Under the pieces are notes generated by a model. That model saw only the letters and a program-made list of their open reading frames with translations, did no database searches and was not told where the DNA came from. Shown in pieces: positions 34,573 to 44,191 of a stretch of DNA of 44,692 nt. Positions within the stretch are counted from its first letter, which is position 1. Each line of letters opens with the position of its first letter. This stretch comes from Neptunicoccus sediminis (GTDB taxonomy: Bacteria; Pseudomonadota; Alphaproteobacteria; Rhodobacterales; Rhodobacteraceae), in assembly GCF_001719615.1 (NCBI RefSeq), contig NZ_MDVX01000020.1:1-44692 (forward strand). The letters are read 5' to 3'. The position numbers and the translations under genes are program-made.

Positions 34573-35268
34573 TCACAGCGCGGTCAGTTCCGTAAGGATC
34601 GCTTGCGCTGCGGCTGCGGGATCGTCGGCCTGAATGATCGGACGCCCCACCACGATGTGATCCGCCCCGTCCCCAATCGCGCTGGCCGGTGTTGCAATGC
34701 GTTTCTGATCGCCCGAGGCCGCCCCGGACGGGCGCACACCCGGTGTCACGATCAATCTGCCAGCGGCTTCGGGCAGGGCGCGGATCAAAGCGGCCTCCTG
34801 CGGGGAGGCGATGACCCCGTCGGCACCGGCCAGAAACGCGGCGCGGGCCCGCTCTAACACAAGGTCTTGCAGATCGCCGGACTGGATCAGGCAATCGTCC
34901 AGATCGCTCCGGTCGAGGGAAGTCAGGATTGTAACGGCAAGGATCTTGAGGCCGCTGTCGCCCCGTCCGGCCACCGCTGCACGCACCACATGGGGGTCGC
35001 CGTGGACGGTCAGAAAGTCGAGATCATACTGCGCAATCCCGCCCACGGCCCGTTCCACAGTGGCCCCGATGTCAAAGAATTTCATATCCAGAAAGATGCG
35101 TTTGCCCTGTTCTTTCAGCTCATTCGCGAGCGCGAGTCCGCCCCCTGTCAGCATCCCCAAGCCGATCTTGTAAAACGATACAGTATCCCCGAGCTGTTCG
35201 GTGATGGCGAGGCCATCCAGAACATTGGGAACATCAAGGGCAACGATCAGACGGTCATCAGCAGGCAT
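34573..35268 (-). CDS. pyrF: Orotidine 5'-phosphate decarboxylase
   Basis: 231 aa from ATG 35268, which has GGAG seven bases before; a longer frame to 35325 is not needed. It makes UMP from OMP in pyrimidine synthesis. Catalytic Asp11 (IVALDVPN), Asp61, Lys63 and Asp66 (FLDMKFFDIGAT), the phosphate loop VTPGVRPSGAASGDQKR and the end HIVVGRPI are all present. It is divergent from the MFS gene at 35398. Confidence 0.96.
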   Translation of the reverse strand: MPADDRLIVALDVPNVLDGLAITEQLGDTVSFYKIGLGMLTGGGLALANELKEQGKRIFLDMKFFDIGATVERAVGGIAQYDLDFLTVHGDPHVVRAAVAGRGDSGLKILAVTILTSLDRSDLDDCLIQSGDLQDLVLERARAAFLAGADGVIASPQEAALIRALPEAAGRLIVTPGVRPSGAASGDQKRIATPASAIGDGADHIVVGRPIIQADDPAAAAQAILTELTAL

Positions 35269-35397
35269 ATCAGGGCTCCGTTGGCTGGTTTTTCGGGGTT
35301 TGGGACGGTGGCGCGTGAAAGTCAAGGCAACAGGGGGTGTTTGCGCCTGATCGGGGGGCGTGGTATTTGCAGGCTATCCGAACAAAGAGCTTTCCCC

Positions 35398-36579
35398 GTG
35401 TTCACTCCTACCTCTCCGCCGCGTTTCGTGACGCTTGTACTGCTGACTGCGATTTCGGTGCTCTCGCTGAATATGTTTCTGCCATCCCTGTCGAATATGG
35501 CGCGGGACTTTGAGGTGGATTACGCGGTGATCAACCTGTCGATTGCAGGATACCTCGGGGTGAGCGCGGTTTTGCAGATCGTTATGGGGCCGTTGTCGGA
35601 CCGCTGGGGCCGCAGACCGGTGCTGCTGGCGGCTATGGCGATCTTTACGGTGGCGTCGATCGGGTGCTGGCTGGCGCCGAATGTCTGGGTGTTTCTGGGG
35701 TTTCGTCTGCTTCAAGGGGCGGTGATTGCAGGGATGGCCCTAAGCCGCGCGGTGATCCGCGATATGGCCCCGCCACAGGAAGCGGCGAGCATGATGGGCT
35801 ATGTGGCGATGGTCATGGCGCTGGCACCGATGGTGGGGCCGGTTGTTGGCGGGCTGCTGGACCAGATGTTCGGCTGGCGGGTGACATTCCTGTTGTTTGC
35901 AGTGCTTGGTGCGGGTATTTTTGCCTTGTGCTGGCGGGATCTCGGGGAAACCAACACCAAGAGATCGGATACATTACTGGCCCAGTTCAAAACCTATCCG
36001 GCGCTGCTGCGCGCGCGGGAGTTCTGGGGGCATGTGGCCTGTCAGGCCTGCTCGGTGGGGGCGTTTTATGTCTTTCTCGCCGGAGCGCCGCTGGTCGGGG
36101 AGGCCCAGTTCGGCCTGACACCGGCCAAGCTCGGGCTTGGTATGGGGGCGATTACGATGGGGTTTGTTTTTGGCAATTACCTGTCGGGCCGCTACGCCAA
36201 ACGCTATGCGCTTTCTACGCTGATGATAGCGGGACGGATTGTGGCGCTGACAGGATTGGGCGGCGGTTTCGTTCTTTTGGTGGCGGGGATTATGCATCCG
36301 CTGGTGTTATTCGGGTCGGTGGTGTTTGTCGGTCTTGGCAACGGGCTTACTCTACCGGCGAGCAATTCGGGTGCGTTGTCAGTGCGTCCCGATCTGGCGG
36401 GCAGTGCATCTGGACTGTCTGGCGCGGTGGTGGTGGGGAGCGGTGCCATCCTGACCTCTGTGACCGGCGCGGTCCTGAACGAAACCTCTGGCGTTTTTGT
36501 GCTGATGTCGATCCTGTTCGGGGTGACGATCCTCGGGCTGGTGGCGGCCTATGATGTGCGCACCACCACACGACGCTGA
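35398..36579 (+). CDS. MFS transporter, Bcr/CflA (multidrug efflux) type
   Basis: 393 aa from GTG 35398 with an AAAGAG ribosome site. Twelve membrane segments. The motif A loop (MGPLSDRWGRRPVLLAA) and the Bcr/CflA-type LLQGAVIAGMALSRAVIRD and GPVVGGLLDQMFGWR segments place it in the DHA1 efflux group. The substrate is unknown, probably toxic small molecules. No regulator gene is adjacent. The longer frame to 34867 overlaps pyrF antisense and is not coding-like. Confidence 0.9.
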   Translation: MFTPTSPPRFVTLVLLTAISVLSLNMFLPSLSNMARDFEVDYAVINLSIAGYLGVSAVLQIVMGPLSDRWGRRPVLLAAMAIFTVASIGCWLAPNVWVFLGFRLLQGAVIAGMALSRAVIRDMAPPQEAASMMGYVAMVMALAPMVGPVVGGLLDQMFGWRVTFLLFAVLGAGIFALCWRDLGETNTKRSDTLLAQFKTYPALLRAREFWGHVACQACSVGAFYVFLAGAPLVGEAQFGLTPAKLGLGMGAITMGFVFGNYLSGRYAKRYALSTLMIAGRIVALTGLGGGFVLLVAGIMHPLVLFGSVVFVGLGNGLTLPASNSGALSVRPDLAGSASGLSGAVVVGSGAILTSVTGAVLNETSGVFVLMSILFGVTILGLVAAYDVRTTTRR

Positions 36580-36684
36580 CGCAGGCGGTTATACCAACGC
36601 AGGGTTGCCGGATTTGCGAATTGGCAAGGGCTGAAAATTCCCCTACCAGTTGGGTCAGCAATTTTTAAGAAGTGGAATACTGCC

Positions 36685-37869
36685 ATGAATGCTGGCATCG
36701 TCTTTCTTGTACTGGCCTATGTCATGAGCCAGTTTTACAGGGCTTTTCTTGCGGTTATGGCACCTGCGCTCGGGGCGGATATAGGGGCAGGGCCCGAGGA
36801 TCTCGCCTTTGCGAGCGGCATGTGGTTTCTGGTTTTTGCAGCGATGCAGATACCCGTGGGCGAGGCGCTGGACCGGATCGGACCGAGACGGACCGCCAGT
36901 ATTCTCTTTGCCCTTGGCGGCGGGGGCGGGGCGGCGGTTTTTGCACTGGCAACCAGTCCGCTGCACATCACGATTGCCATGATGCTGATCGGTGTCGGGT
37001 GTTCGCCAGTGCTTATGGCGTCTTATTACATCTTCGCCCGCTCCTATGCGCCGGCCGTTTTTGCCACCCTTGCGGGGGTGACGCTTGGAATCGGGACGTT
37101 CGGCAATATCGGCAGCGCCCTGCCGCTGACGCTGGCGGTAGAGTGGTTCGGATGGCGGGGAACCATGTGGGTGCTGGCGGCTGTAACCTTGGCCATCGCG
37201 CTGATGGCGGGGATTTTCGTGCGTGATCCTGCGCGTGTGGAGGTGCAGCAGAAGGGCTCTGTGCTGGATTTGCTGCGGATGCCCGTGCTCTGGCCGATCC
37301 TTGCGATGATGGGGGTGAACTATATCTCTGTTGCCGGGTTGCGGGGGCTTTGGGTTGGTCCTTATCTGGATGAGGTCTTTGCCGCCACGCCCGAGGTCAT
37401 CGGGGTTGTGACCCTTGTGATGAGCTTTGCGATGGTGGCGGGGAATTTTGTCTACGGGCCGATGGACCGTCTTATCCCGTCCCGTAAGACGATTGTTTTG
37501 GGCGGCAACCTGATCAATCTTTGCTGCGTGGTACTGCTGATCCTGTTTGCGGGACACTCTGTTGTGGTTGCAACTGTGCTGCTGGCAATGATCGGTCTGA
37601 CGGGGGCGACCTTTGTGGTGATTATTGCCCATGCGAAAACCTTCTTTCCGGAGCATCTGACAGGGCGGGGTGTGACCCTGCTGAACCTGTTTGGCATGGG
37701 CGGGACGGGGCTGTTGCAATCCTTGTCGGGGCGACTTTACGGCACGGTCGCGCCGGACAATACGGCAATCGTCGCCTATCAATGGCTGTTCGGGTTTTTC
37801 GCCCTGTGTCTGCTGGCGGGGTGTATCGCCTATGCCTTCAGCCGCGATGGTCGGAATGTGCGGGCGTAG
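36685..37869 (+). CDS. MFS transporter
   Basis: 394 aa with twelve hydrophobic segments. Starts VFLVLAYVMSQFYRAFLAVM; motif A is PVGEALDRIGPRRTASI and the signature GVGCSPVLMASYYIFARSY follows. The second half holds NYISVAGLRGLWVGPYLDEV and TLLNLFGMGGTGLLQSLSG. It resembles the oxalate/formate or nitrate/nitrite-type and hexuronate MFS groups only loosely, so the substrate is unknown. It is a separate gene, 105 bases after the first MFS gene, and may share its transcript. Confidence 0.88.
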   Translation: MNAGIVFLVLAYVMSQFYRAFLAVMAPALGADIGAGPEDLAFASGMWFLVFAAMQIPVGEALDRIGPRRTASILFALGGGGGAAVFALATSPLHITIAMMLIGVGCSPVLMASYYIFARSYAPAVFATLAGVTLGIGTFGNIGSALPLTLAVEWFGWRGTMWVLAAVTLAIALMAGIFVRDPARVEVQQKGSVLDLLRMPVLWPILAMMGVNYISVAGLRGLWVGPYLDEVFAATPEVIGVVTLVMSFAMVAGNFVYGPMDRLIPSRKTIVLGGNLINLCCVVLLILFAGHSVVVATVLLAMIGLTGATFVVIIAHAKTFFPEHLTGRGVTLLNLFGMGGTGLLQSLSGRLYGTVAPDNTAIVAYQWLFGFFALCLLAGCIAYAFSRDGRNVRA

Positions 37870-37872
37870 GAC

Positions 37873-37894
37873 GAGTATTTCCGGAACATTGAAG
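37873..37894 (+). repeat. Dispersed intergenic repeat, copy 3
   Basis: GAGTATTTC followed by CGGAACATTGAAG, three bases after the MFS stop and before the clpB promoter. The 13-base right part is identical in all three copies. No hairpin precedes this copy. Confidence 0.75.
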
Positions 37895-37929
37895 CGGTTC
37901 TGAAACACAACGGGTTTTTCGCTGTGGCT

Positions 37930-37960
37930 CTTGTCGGCTGCGCGGCGGGTTCCTATCTTG
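37930..37960 (+). promoter_or_regulatory. Heat-shock-type (RpoH/sigma-32) promoter of clpB
   Basis: CTTGTCG (37930-37936), a 15-base spacer, and CCTATCTTG (37952-37960). The CTTG -35 core and the CCTAT-type -10 fit alphaproteobacterial RpoH promoters, and clpB is a standard heat-shock gene. The clpB ATG lies about 78 bases downstream with AAGGAG eight bases before it. Confidence 0.6.
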
Positions 37961-38037
37961 TTGTCAAGGCTTGCACCCTGACGTGCCGATTTCGGGCGTC
38001 ATAATTTTTTGCAGGCGCTTGAAAAAGGAGACGACCC

Positions 38038-40647
38038 ATGAACTTAGAGAAGTTCACAGAACGGTCTCGGGGGATGATTCAATCGGCCCAGACCATTGCA
38101 ATGCGCGAGGATCACCAGCGCTTTACACCACAACACCTGTTGAAGGCCCTTCTGGACGACGAACAGGGGCTTGCGGCCAATCTGATCAAGGCAGCGGGGG
38201 GCAATCCGTCCCGTGTCCTGCAGGATCTGGACGTGAACCTTGCGAAAATGCCCAAAGTGTCCGGCGACAACGGTCAGATTTACATGGACGGGCAAACCGC
38301 CAAGATTTTTGCCGAGGCCGAGAAGCTGGCGCAAAAAGCCGGCGATTCTTTCGTGCCGGTAGAGCGGATGCTGACTGCGCTGGCGATCGTGAAATCCGAT
38401 GCGGCGACCATTCTGAAAGACGGCGGTGTGACGGCTCAGGGGCTGAACGCAGCTATTAATGATGTGCGCAAGGGGCGGACAGCCGATAGCGCCAGTGCCG
38501 AGGACGGTTATGACGCGCTGAAGAAATACGCCCGCGACCTGACCGAAGCGGCACGGGACGGCAAGATTGACCCGATTATTGGCCGTGACGAAGAAATCCG
38601 TCGTGCCATGCAGGTTCTGTCCCGCCGCACCAAGAACAACCCTGTGCTGATCGGGGAACCGGGTGTGGGTAAAACCGCGATTGCCGAAGGGCTTGCCCTG
38701 CGCATCGTGAACGGCGACGTGCCTGAAAGCCTTCAGAATAAAACGCTGATGGCGTTGGATATGGGCGCTTTGATTGCTGGCGCGAAATATCGCGGCGAGT
38801 TTGAGGAACGTCTGAAGTCTATTCTGACCGAAGTCACCGAGGCTGCTGGCGAGATTATCCTGTTCATCGACGAGATGCACACGCTGGTCGGGGCCGGTAA
38901 ATCCGAAGGCGCGATGGATGCGTCCAACCTGCTGAAACCTGCGCTGGCGCGGGGGGAATTGCACTGTGTTGGCGCGACCACGCTTGATGAATACCGCAAG
39001 CATGTGGAAAAAGACGCAGCCCTTGCACGGCGGTTCCAGCCTGTCATGGTACAGGAGCCGACGGTCACGGACACGATCTCTATTCTGCGCGGCATCAAGG
39101 AGAAATACGAACTGCACCACGGTATTCGTATTTCCGACAGTGCGCTGGTGGCTGCGGCCAACCTGTCCAACCGCTATATCACCGACCGGTTCCTGCCGGA
39201 TAAGGCGATTGACCTGATGGACGAAGCGGCCAGCCGGTTGCGCATGGAAGTGGACAGCAAGCCCGAAGCGCTTGATGCGATTGACCGCGAGTTGTTGCAA
39301 AAGCAGATCGAGGTCGAGGCGCTGAAAACCGAGAGCGATGCGGCCTCTAAGGACCGTCTGGAGACTTTGCAGAAAGAGGTGTCCGAACTGCAGGAGAAAT
39401 CATCCGAGATGACGGCCCACTGGCAGGCGGAGCGGGACAAGTTGGCGAGTGCGCGTGACATCAAGGAAGAACTGGACCACGCGCGGGTGCAATTTGAAAC
39501 TGCGCGGCGTGCCGGTGATCTCGCTAAGATGGGCGAGCTGCAATACGGCGTGATCCCCGATCTGGAGAAAAAGCTGTCGGAAGCCGAAGGCCGTGAGGAC
39601 GATGTGATGGTGGACGAGGCCGTGCGCCCCGAACATATCGCAAGCGTGGTTGAGCGCTGGACCGGTATTCCCGTGGACAAGATGCTGGAAGGCACCCGCG
39701 AGAAACTGCTGCGCATGGAAGACGAGCTTGGCAAACGGGTGATCGGCCAGCGCGAGGCGGTTACGGCTGTATCGAATGCGGTGCGCCGGTCCCGTGCGGG
39801 CCTGTCCGATGAGAACCGTCCGCAGGGGTCTTTCCTGTTTCTCGGCCCGACAGGTGTCGGTAAAACCGAGCTGACCAAGGCATTGGCAGAGTTCCTGTTT
39901 GACGACGATCAGGCGATGGTGCGCATTGATATGTCCGAGTTCATGGAAAAACACGCTGTGTCCCGTCTGATCGGTGCGCCTCCGGGCTATGTCGGCTATG
40001 ACGAAGGCGGTGTGCTGACCGAAGCCGTGCGGCGCCGGCCCTATCAGGTTGTGTTGTTCGACGAAGTTGAAAAGGCGCATCCTGATGTGTTCAACGTGCT
40101 GTTGCAGGTGCTGGACGATGGTGTTCTGACCGACGGGCAGGGGCGGACTGTGGATTTCAAACAGACGCTGATCATCCTGACCAGTAACCTCGGGTCGCAG
40201 GCGCTTAGCCAGTTGCCCGAAGGGGCAGACAGCAACAAAGCCAAGGCAGATGTGATGCAGGCGGTTCAGGCCCATTTCCGGCCCGAGTTTATCAACCGTC
40301 TGGACGAAATCGTGCTGTTTGACCGGCTGAGCCGTGAAAACATGGACGGGATTGTGGACATCCAACTGGATATTCTGGAACGCCGTCTTTCGGGGCGCAA
40401 AATTGCGCTGGAAATGGACGAAGCTGCGCGGACCTGGCTGGCCAATCAGGGCTATGATCCGGTCTATGGTGCACGTCCGTTGAAACGGGTGATCCAGAAA
40501 GCGGTTCAGGACCCGCTGGCAGAACTGCTGTTGTCGGGCGAAGTGCTGGACGGGTCCACCGTTACAGTTAGTGCCGATGACAATGGGCTGGTGATCAACG
40601 GCGTCGCGCAGGCGGCCAAGCCGCCTGCCGATGCACCGGTCCATTAA
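38038..40647 (+). CDS. clpB: ATP-dependent chaperone ClpB
   Basis: 869 aa, the full-length Hsp104-type disaggregase that works with DnaK. N domain (about 1-150, [18 protein letters not shown]), AAA-1 with Walker A GEPGVGKT (206-213) and Walker [15 protein letters not shown], the M-domain coiled coil (about 405-525), AAA-2 with GPTGVGKT (603-610) and [16 protein letters not shown], and the C-terminal domain. The M domain distinguishes it from ClpA and ClpC. A heat-shock-type promoter precedes it and an intrinsic terminator follows. Confidence 0.97.
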   Translation: MNLEKFTERSRGMIQSAQTIAMREDHQRFTPQHLLKALLDDEQGLAANLIKAAGGNPSRVLQDLDVNLAKMPKVSGDNGQIYMDGQTAKIFAEAEKLAQKAGDSFVPVERMLTALAIVKSDAATILKDGGVTAQGLNAAINDVRKGRTADSASAEDGYDALKKYARDLTEAARDGKIDPIIGRDEEIRRAMQVLSRRTKNNPVLIGEPGVGKTAIAEGLALRIVNGDVPESLQNKTLMALDMGALIAGAKYRGEFEERLKSILTEVTEAAGEIILFIDEMHTLVGAGKSEGAMDASNLLKPALARGELHCVGATTLDEYRKHVEKDAALARRFQPVMVQEPTVTDTISILRGIKEKYELHHGIRISDSALVAAANLSNRYITDRFLPDKAIDLMDEAASRLRMEVDSKPEALDAIDRELLQKQIEVEALKTESDAASKDRLETLQKEVSELQEKSSEMTAHWQAERDKLASARDIKEELDHARVQFETARRAGDLAKMGELQYGVIPDLEKKLSEAEGREDDVMVDEAVRPEHIASVVERWTGIPVDKMLEGTREKLLRMEDELGKRVIGQREAVTAVSNAVRRSRAGLSDENRPQGSFLFLGPTGVGKTELTKALAEFLFDDDQAMVRIDMSEFMEKHAVSRLIGAPPGYVGYDEGGVLTEAVRRRPYQVVLFDEVEKAHPDVFNVLLQVLDDGVLTDGQGRTVDFKQTLIILTSNLGSQALSQLPEGADSNKAKADVMQAVQAHFRPEFINRLDEIVLFDRLSRENMDGIVDIQLDILERRLSGRKIALEMDEAARTWLANQGYDPVYGARPLKRVIQKAVQDPLAELLLSGEVLDGSTVTVSADDNGLVINGVAQAAKPPADAPVH

Positions 40648-40677
40648 GCACCTTGGTTCAGGTGTAAACCCACTCTA

Positions 40678-40711
40678 CCGCCCCGCAGGTTTCGCATCTG
40701 CGGGGCGGTTT
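40678..40711 (+). terminator. Intrinsic terminator of clpB
   Basis: CCGCCCCGCAG (40678-40688), a nine-base loop, CTGCGGGGCGG (40698-40708), then TTT. The 11-bp perfect GC-rich stem is strong; the T-tract is short. Confidence 0.8.
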
Positions 40712-40742
40712 GCAATCAGGCACAAACAGCAAGGGGCGCGTT

Positions 40743-40853
40743 ATGTTGGCCAGATTTATACGGATCATCCTGTTCCTGTCGGTGCGGCTGGCTTTTGTCG
40801 TCTGGCCCTTTACGCTGGCCGTGGCGGTTTTTGTCTATCTCAAGTATTTTTGA
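40743..40853 (+). CDS. 36-aa single-pass membrane peptide
   Basis: ATG 40743 with AAGGGG six bases before it, ending at TGA 40853. Translation starts MLARFIRIILFLSVRLAFVV and ends VFVYLKYF: almost entirely hydrophobic with Arg/Lys at both ends, as in small inner-membrane proteins. It sits after the clpB terminator and 104 bases before the glutamate synthase-like gene. The good ribosome site and the clean start and stop favour a real gene. No family is known to me. Confidence 0.55.
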   Translation: MLARFIRIILFLSVRLAFVVWPFTLAVAVFVYLKYF

Positions 40854-40957
40854 GCCCCCGGACCCCGCTTGGTCTTTTGCCCTGCGGCCGCTACATTTCT
40901 GTCAGCACAGATAAAAGCGCCCGCTTGCACGCATAACCCTACGGAGTTTCCCGTCCC

Positions 40958-42466
40958 ATGTTCCTGATGAACCTTGTCTCCACCATCTTCTTTTACTTTG
41001 CGATCGCCTTTATCTGTGCGGTCGGCATCGGTTTTGCCGCCGTGGTGGTGATGTTCATCATCGACCGCAGCCAGACCAGCGATGCGGTGCGGCGGAACTA
41101 TCCGGTGGTGGGACGGTTTCGCAGCCTGTTCACCGAGTTGGGTGAATTCTTTCGCCAGTATTTCTTTGCAATGGACCGCGAGGAACTGCCGTTCAACCGC
41201 GCCCAACGCAATTGGGTGAAACGGGCTGCATCCGGTAAGGGCAATACGGTGGCGTTCGGCTCTACCCGCAACCTCACGCTGCCGGGCACGCCGATTTTCG
41301 TAAACGCCGCCTTTCCGCCGCTGGAATCACAAGCGGCGCGGACCGAACCGTTGCAAATCGGTCCATACGCCCGCCAGCCCTATGACGCACCGTCCCTGTT
41401 CAACATTTCCGGCATGAGCTTTGGTGCCCTGTCCCGTCCTGCGGTGCGGGCCTTGTCCCGTGGGGCGAAAAAGGCGGGGATCTGGCTGAACACGGGGGAG
41501 GGCGGTCTGTCGCCGTTCCATCTGGAAGGCGGCTGTGATTTGGTGTTTCAGATCGGCACGGCAAAATACGGCGTGCGGGATGCCGACGGCAGCCTGTCGG
41601 ATGATCGCCTGCGCGCCATTGCCGCCCATGAACAGGTGCGCATGTTTGAAATCAAACTGGCGCAGGGGGCAAAGCCCGGCAAAGGCGGAATTCTTCCCGC
41701 GGCCAAGGTGACACCGGAAATCGCAGAGATCCGTGGCATTCCGGTGGGTAAGCCCTCTATTTCGCCGAACCGCCACCCCGAGATCGGCAGCATGTCAGAG
41801 CTGCTCGACGCGATCCACCACATCCGCGAGGTGACCGGTAAGCCGGTGGGTATCAAAACCGTGGTGAGCGACGAGTCTGCCCTGCGGGAACTGTTTGCCG
41901 AAGTCCACAGGCGCGGTGTCGAAACTGCGCCGGACTTTATCACGGTGGACAGCGGCGACGGGGGCACGGGTGCCAGCCCTATGCCGCTGATGGATCTGGT
42001 GGGGATCACCATCCGCGAAAGCCTGCCGCTGGTGTCGGACCTGTTGGTGGAAACCGGCCTGCGCGAGCGGATTCGCCTGATTGCCAGCGGCAAGCTGACG
42101 AATCCGGGCGATGTGGCCTGGGCGATTGCGGCGGGTGCGGATTTCGTCACGTCGGCGCGGGGCTTTATGTTCAGTCTGGGCTGTATTCAGGCGCTGAAAT
42201 GCAACCGCAACACCTGCCCGACAGGGATCACCACCCATGACCCGCGTTTCCAGAAAGGGCTGGTGCCGGAGGATAAATTCGAAAAAGTCGCGGCTTATGC
42301 AAAGATGATCACTAAGGAAGTCGAGATCATCGCCCATTCCGTGGGCGTTACCGAACCCCGCGCGATCCGGCGACATCATGTGCGGATCGTGCAGGACAAC
42401 GGAAACTCGGTTCCCATGTCGCAAATCTGGCCCCGTCCGGTGCCGATGCAGGGTCTGTCCCGATAG
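40958..42466 (+). CDS. FMN-binding glutamate synthase-related protein
   Basis: 502 aa. An N-terminal membrane helix (about 11-35) leads into a TIM-barrel like the FMN domain of glutamate synthase: FNISGMSFGALSRPAVRALS, GEGGLSPFH, GAKPGKGGILP, DFITVDSGDGGTGASP, and IRLIASGKLTNPGD. Cysteines in GCIQALKCNRNTCPTG match the 3Fe-4S site of GltB. The glutaminase domain is absent, so this is not complete GltB; it belongs to the membrane-anchored FMN-binding family of unknown substrate. A 20-bp palindrome follows two bases after the stop. Confidence 0.88.
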   Translation: MFLMNLVSTIFFYFAIAFICAVGIGFAAVVVMFIIDRSQTSDAVRRNYPVVGRFRSLFTELGEFFRQYFFAMDREELPFNRAQRNWVKRAASGKGNTVAFGSTRNLTLPGTPIFVNAAFPPLESQAARTEPLQIGPYARQPYDAPSLFNISGMSFGALSRPAVRALSRGAKKAGIWLNTGEGGLSPFHLEGGCDLVFQIGTAKYGVRDADGSLSDDRLRAIAAHEQVRMFEIKLAQGAKPGKGGILPAAKVTPEIAEIRGIPVGKPSISPNRHPEIGSMSELLDAIHHIREVTGKPVGIKTVVSDESALRELFAEVHRRGVETAPDFITVDSGDGGTGASPMPLMDLVGITIRESLPLVSDLLVETGLRERIRLIASGKLTNPGDVAWAIAAGADFVTSARGFMFSLGCIQALKCNRNTCPTGITTHDPRFQKGLVPEDKFEKVAAYAKMITKEVEIIAHSVGVTEPRAIRRHHVRIVQDNGNSVPMSQIWPRPVPMQGLSR

Positions 42467-42468
42467 GC

Positions 42469-42488
42469 GGCTTACAACGTTGTAAGCC
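42469..42488. repeat. 20-bp perfect palindrome upstream of msrP
   Basis: GGCTTACAAC followed by its exact complement GTTGTAAGCC, two bases after the glutamate synthase-like stop and 120 bases before msrP. There is no T-tract, so a regulator site (dimeric TetR- or MarR-like) or a Rho-type RNA hairpin is possible. Confidence 0.7.
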
Positions 42489-42493
42489 CGCAA

Positions 42494-42517
42494 TTCTGTA
42501 CCCTTTTCTGTAACCTT
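42494..42517 (+). promoter_or_regulatory. Tandem 12-base direct repeats upstream of msrP
   Basis: TTCTGTACCCTT (42494-42505) is followed directly by TTCTGTAACCTT (42506-42517); they differ at one base. Such tandem spacing is typical of sites for OmpR-family regulators. It lies about 92 bases before the msrP start. The regulator is unknown and the link is inference. Confidence 0.45.
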
Positions 42518-42608
42518 TCCAACAAGGTCGTGAACCCGCGTGTTTTGATTTGGATTTGCGCTAGGTCTAAACCAATCTGAATACAGACATTGTAGAGGGA
42601 GGGTCTTT

Positions 42609-43547
42609 ATGGGCCGCTTTAAGACCGCGCTGAAATATTCCGACGTGACGCCAAAGGCTGATTTTCTCAACCGCCGCCAATTGATGACAGGGGCTGCAGG
42701 CTTGACCCTTGCGGGCGGAATTGCAGGCGGGCTGACAACGCCAGCCGCGGCGCTGGATGTGGCTAAAAGCAAATGGTCCACAACGCAAGAGCCGACCTCT
42801 TACGAAGACATCACCAGCTATAACAACTTTTACGAATTTGGCACCGGCAAGGGCGATCCCGCCCAATACGCCCACGCGCTGACTACGGACCCGTGGTCGG
42901 TTGAAATCGGCGGGCTGGTGAACAATCCGGGCAATTACGCACTTGAGGATATTCTCAAGGATATGACACTGGAGGAACGGATCTACCGCCTCCGCTGTGT
43001 CGAGGCGTGGTCGATGGTGATCCCTTGGGTTGGTTTCCAACTGTCCGATCTCCTCGCCAAAGCCGACCCGCAAGGCAATGCGAAGTACGTTGCTTTTGAA
43101 ACCCTGATGCGCCCCGAGGAAATGCATGGTCAGAAAAACGGCTCTTTCCCTTGGCCCTACGTAGAGGGTCTTCGGCTGGACGAAGCCATGCACCCGCTGA
43201 CCCTGATGGCCACGGGCCTCTATGACGAGCCGCTGCCAAACCAGAACGGCGCACCGCTGCGTTTGGTGGTGCCTTGGAAATACGGATTCAAATCCATCAA
43301 ATCTATTGTGAAGATCACCCTGACCGAAAAGCAACCGCCCACCACGTGGAACCTGATCAGCGCACAGGAGTACGGCTTTTACAGCAACGTGAACCCTAAT
43401 GTGGATCATCCGCGCTGGTCCCAAGCCTCTCATCGCGTGATCGGGGCAGGGCTGTTTGCCGGCAAGGAACCGACCGAGATGTTCAACGGGTACGGCGACG
43501 CGGTTGCCGGACTTTATGACGGCATGGATCTGTCAAAGCACTTTTGA
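42609..43547 (+). CDS. msrP: Protein-methionine-sulfoxide reductase catalytic subunit
   Basis: 312 aa, YedY family. It repairs oxidised methionine in periplasmic proteins with a molybdopterin cofactor. A twin-arginine signal is present: Arg22-Arg23 in [12 protein letters not shown], cleaved near residue 48 (TTPAAA). The Mo-ligand Cys130 is in [18 protein letters not shown], and the domain continues with [16 protein letters not shown] to a normal end. Start at ATG 42609 with GGAGGG seven bases before. It is 4 bases before msrQ, the usual pair. Confidence 0.95.
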   Translation: MGRFKTALKYSDVTPKADFLNRRQLMTGAAGLTLAGGIAGGLTTPAAALDVAKSKWSTTQEPTSYEDITSYNNFYEFGTGKGDPAQYAHALTTDPWSVEIGGLVNNPGNYALEDILKDMTLEERIYRLRCVEAWSMVIPWVGFQLSDLLAKADPQGNAKYVAFETLMRPEEMHGQKNGSFPWPYVEGLRLDEAMHPLTLMATGLYDEPLPNQNGAPLRLVVPWKYGFKSIKSIVKITLTEKQPPTTWNLISAQEYGFYSNVNPNVDHPRWSQASHRVIGAGLFAGKEPTEMFNGYGDAVAGLYDGMDLSKHF

Positions 43548-43551
43548 TCTT

Positions 43552-44184
43552 ATGTCGGACACATCCAATACAGGGCAGCGCATGTCTGTTGCCCAATCAG
43601 TAAACGCGGCGGTGCGGGGGATTCCTGCATGGCCGCTTTATCCGCTCTTGCTGCTGCCGGGGCTATGGTTGTTCTGGTCGGTTCTGCAAAACCCCGGCCC
43701 CAATCCGGTGGAGACACTGGAACACGGACTCGGGGAATATGCGCTCAAAGCGCTGATCCTTGGCCTGCTGATCACCCCGCTGCGGGATCTGCTTCGCATC
43801 AACCTCGTCAAATACCGCCGCGCGATCGGTTTGATGGCCTTCTTCTATGTAGCGGCCCATCTGGTGGTCTATCTGTTTCTGGACCAGCAGTTAAACTGGG
43901 GCGCGATCTTTAGGGACATCACCAAACGCCCCTACATCATCGTCGGCGTTCTCTCCTTTCTGATCCTCATCCCTCTGGCGCTCACCTCTAACAACGCATC
44001 CATCCGCAAACTCGGCCCTTTAGTCTGGCGCAGGCTGCACTGGGGTGTGTATCCGGCGGTGATCCTCGGGGCGGTGCATTTCGTTCTGATGAAGAAGACG
44101 TGGCAGGTCGAACCGCTCACCTATCTCGCGATATTCTGTGTGCTGGTGGGCTATCGCGGCTGGAAAGCCCTCAGACGCACCTAA
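43552..44184 (+). CDS. msrQ: Heme-binding subunit MsrQ (YedZ)
   Basis: About 210 aa, six membrane segments, ferric-reductase-like. It passes electrons from the quinone pool to periplasmic MsrP. Heme-b histidines are expected in AFFYVAAHLVVYLFL, RRLHWGVYPAVILGAVHFVLM. The start is uncertain: ATG 43552 has a weak ribosome site, while ATG 43582 has AGGG six bases before and would give 200 aa. No terminator is clear after it. Confidence 0.92.
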   Translation: MSDTSNTGQRMSVAQSVNAAVRGIPAWPLYPLLLLPGLWLFWSVLQNPGPNPVETLEHGLGEYALKALILGLLITPLRDLLRINLVKYRRAIGLMAFFYVAAHLVVYLFLDQQLNWGAIFRDITKRPYIIVGVLSFLILIPLALTSNNASIRKLGPLVWRRLHWGVYPAVILGAVHFVLMKKTWQVEPLTYLAIFCVLVGYRGWKALRRT

Positions 44185-44191
44185 AGTGCGC

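Noticed and set aside
36655-37908. 417-aa minus-strand frame inside the second MFS gene
   Set aside because: Highly basic low-complexity translation typical of antisense to a membrane-protein gene.
38044-39300. 418-aa minus-strand frame inside clpB
   Set aside because: Antisense to clpB, no domain; shadow frame.
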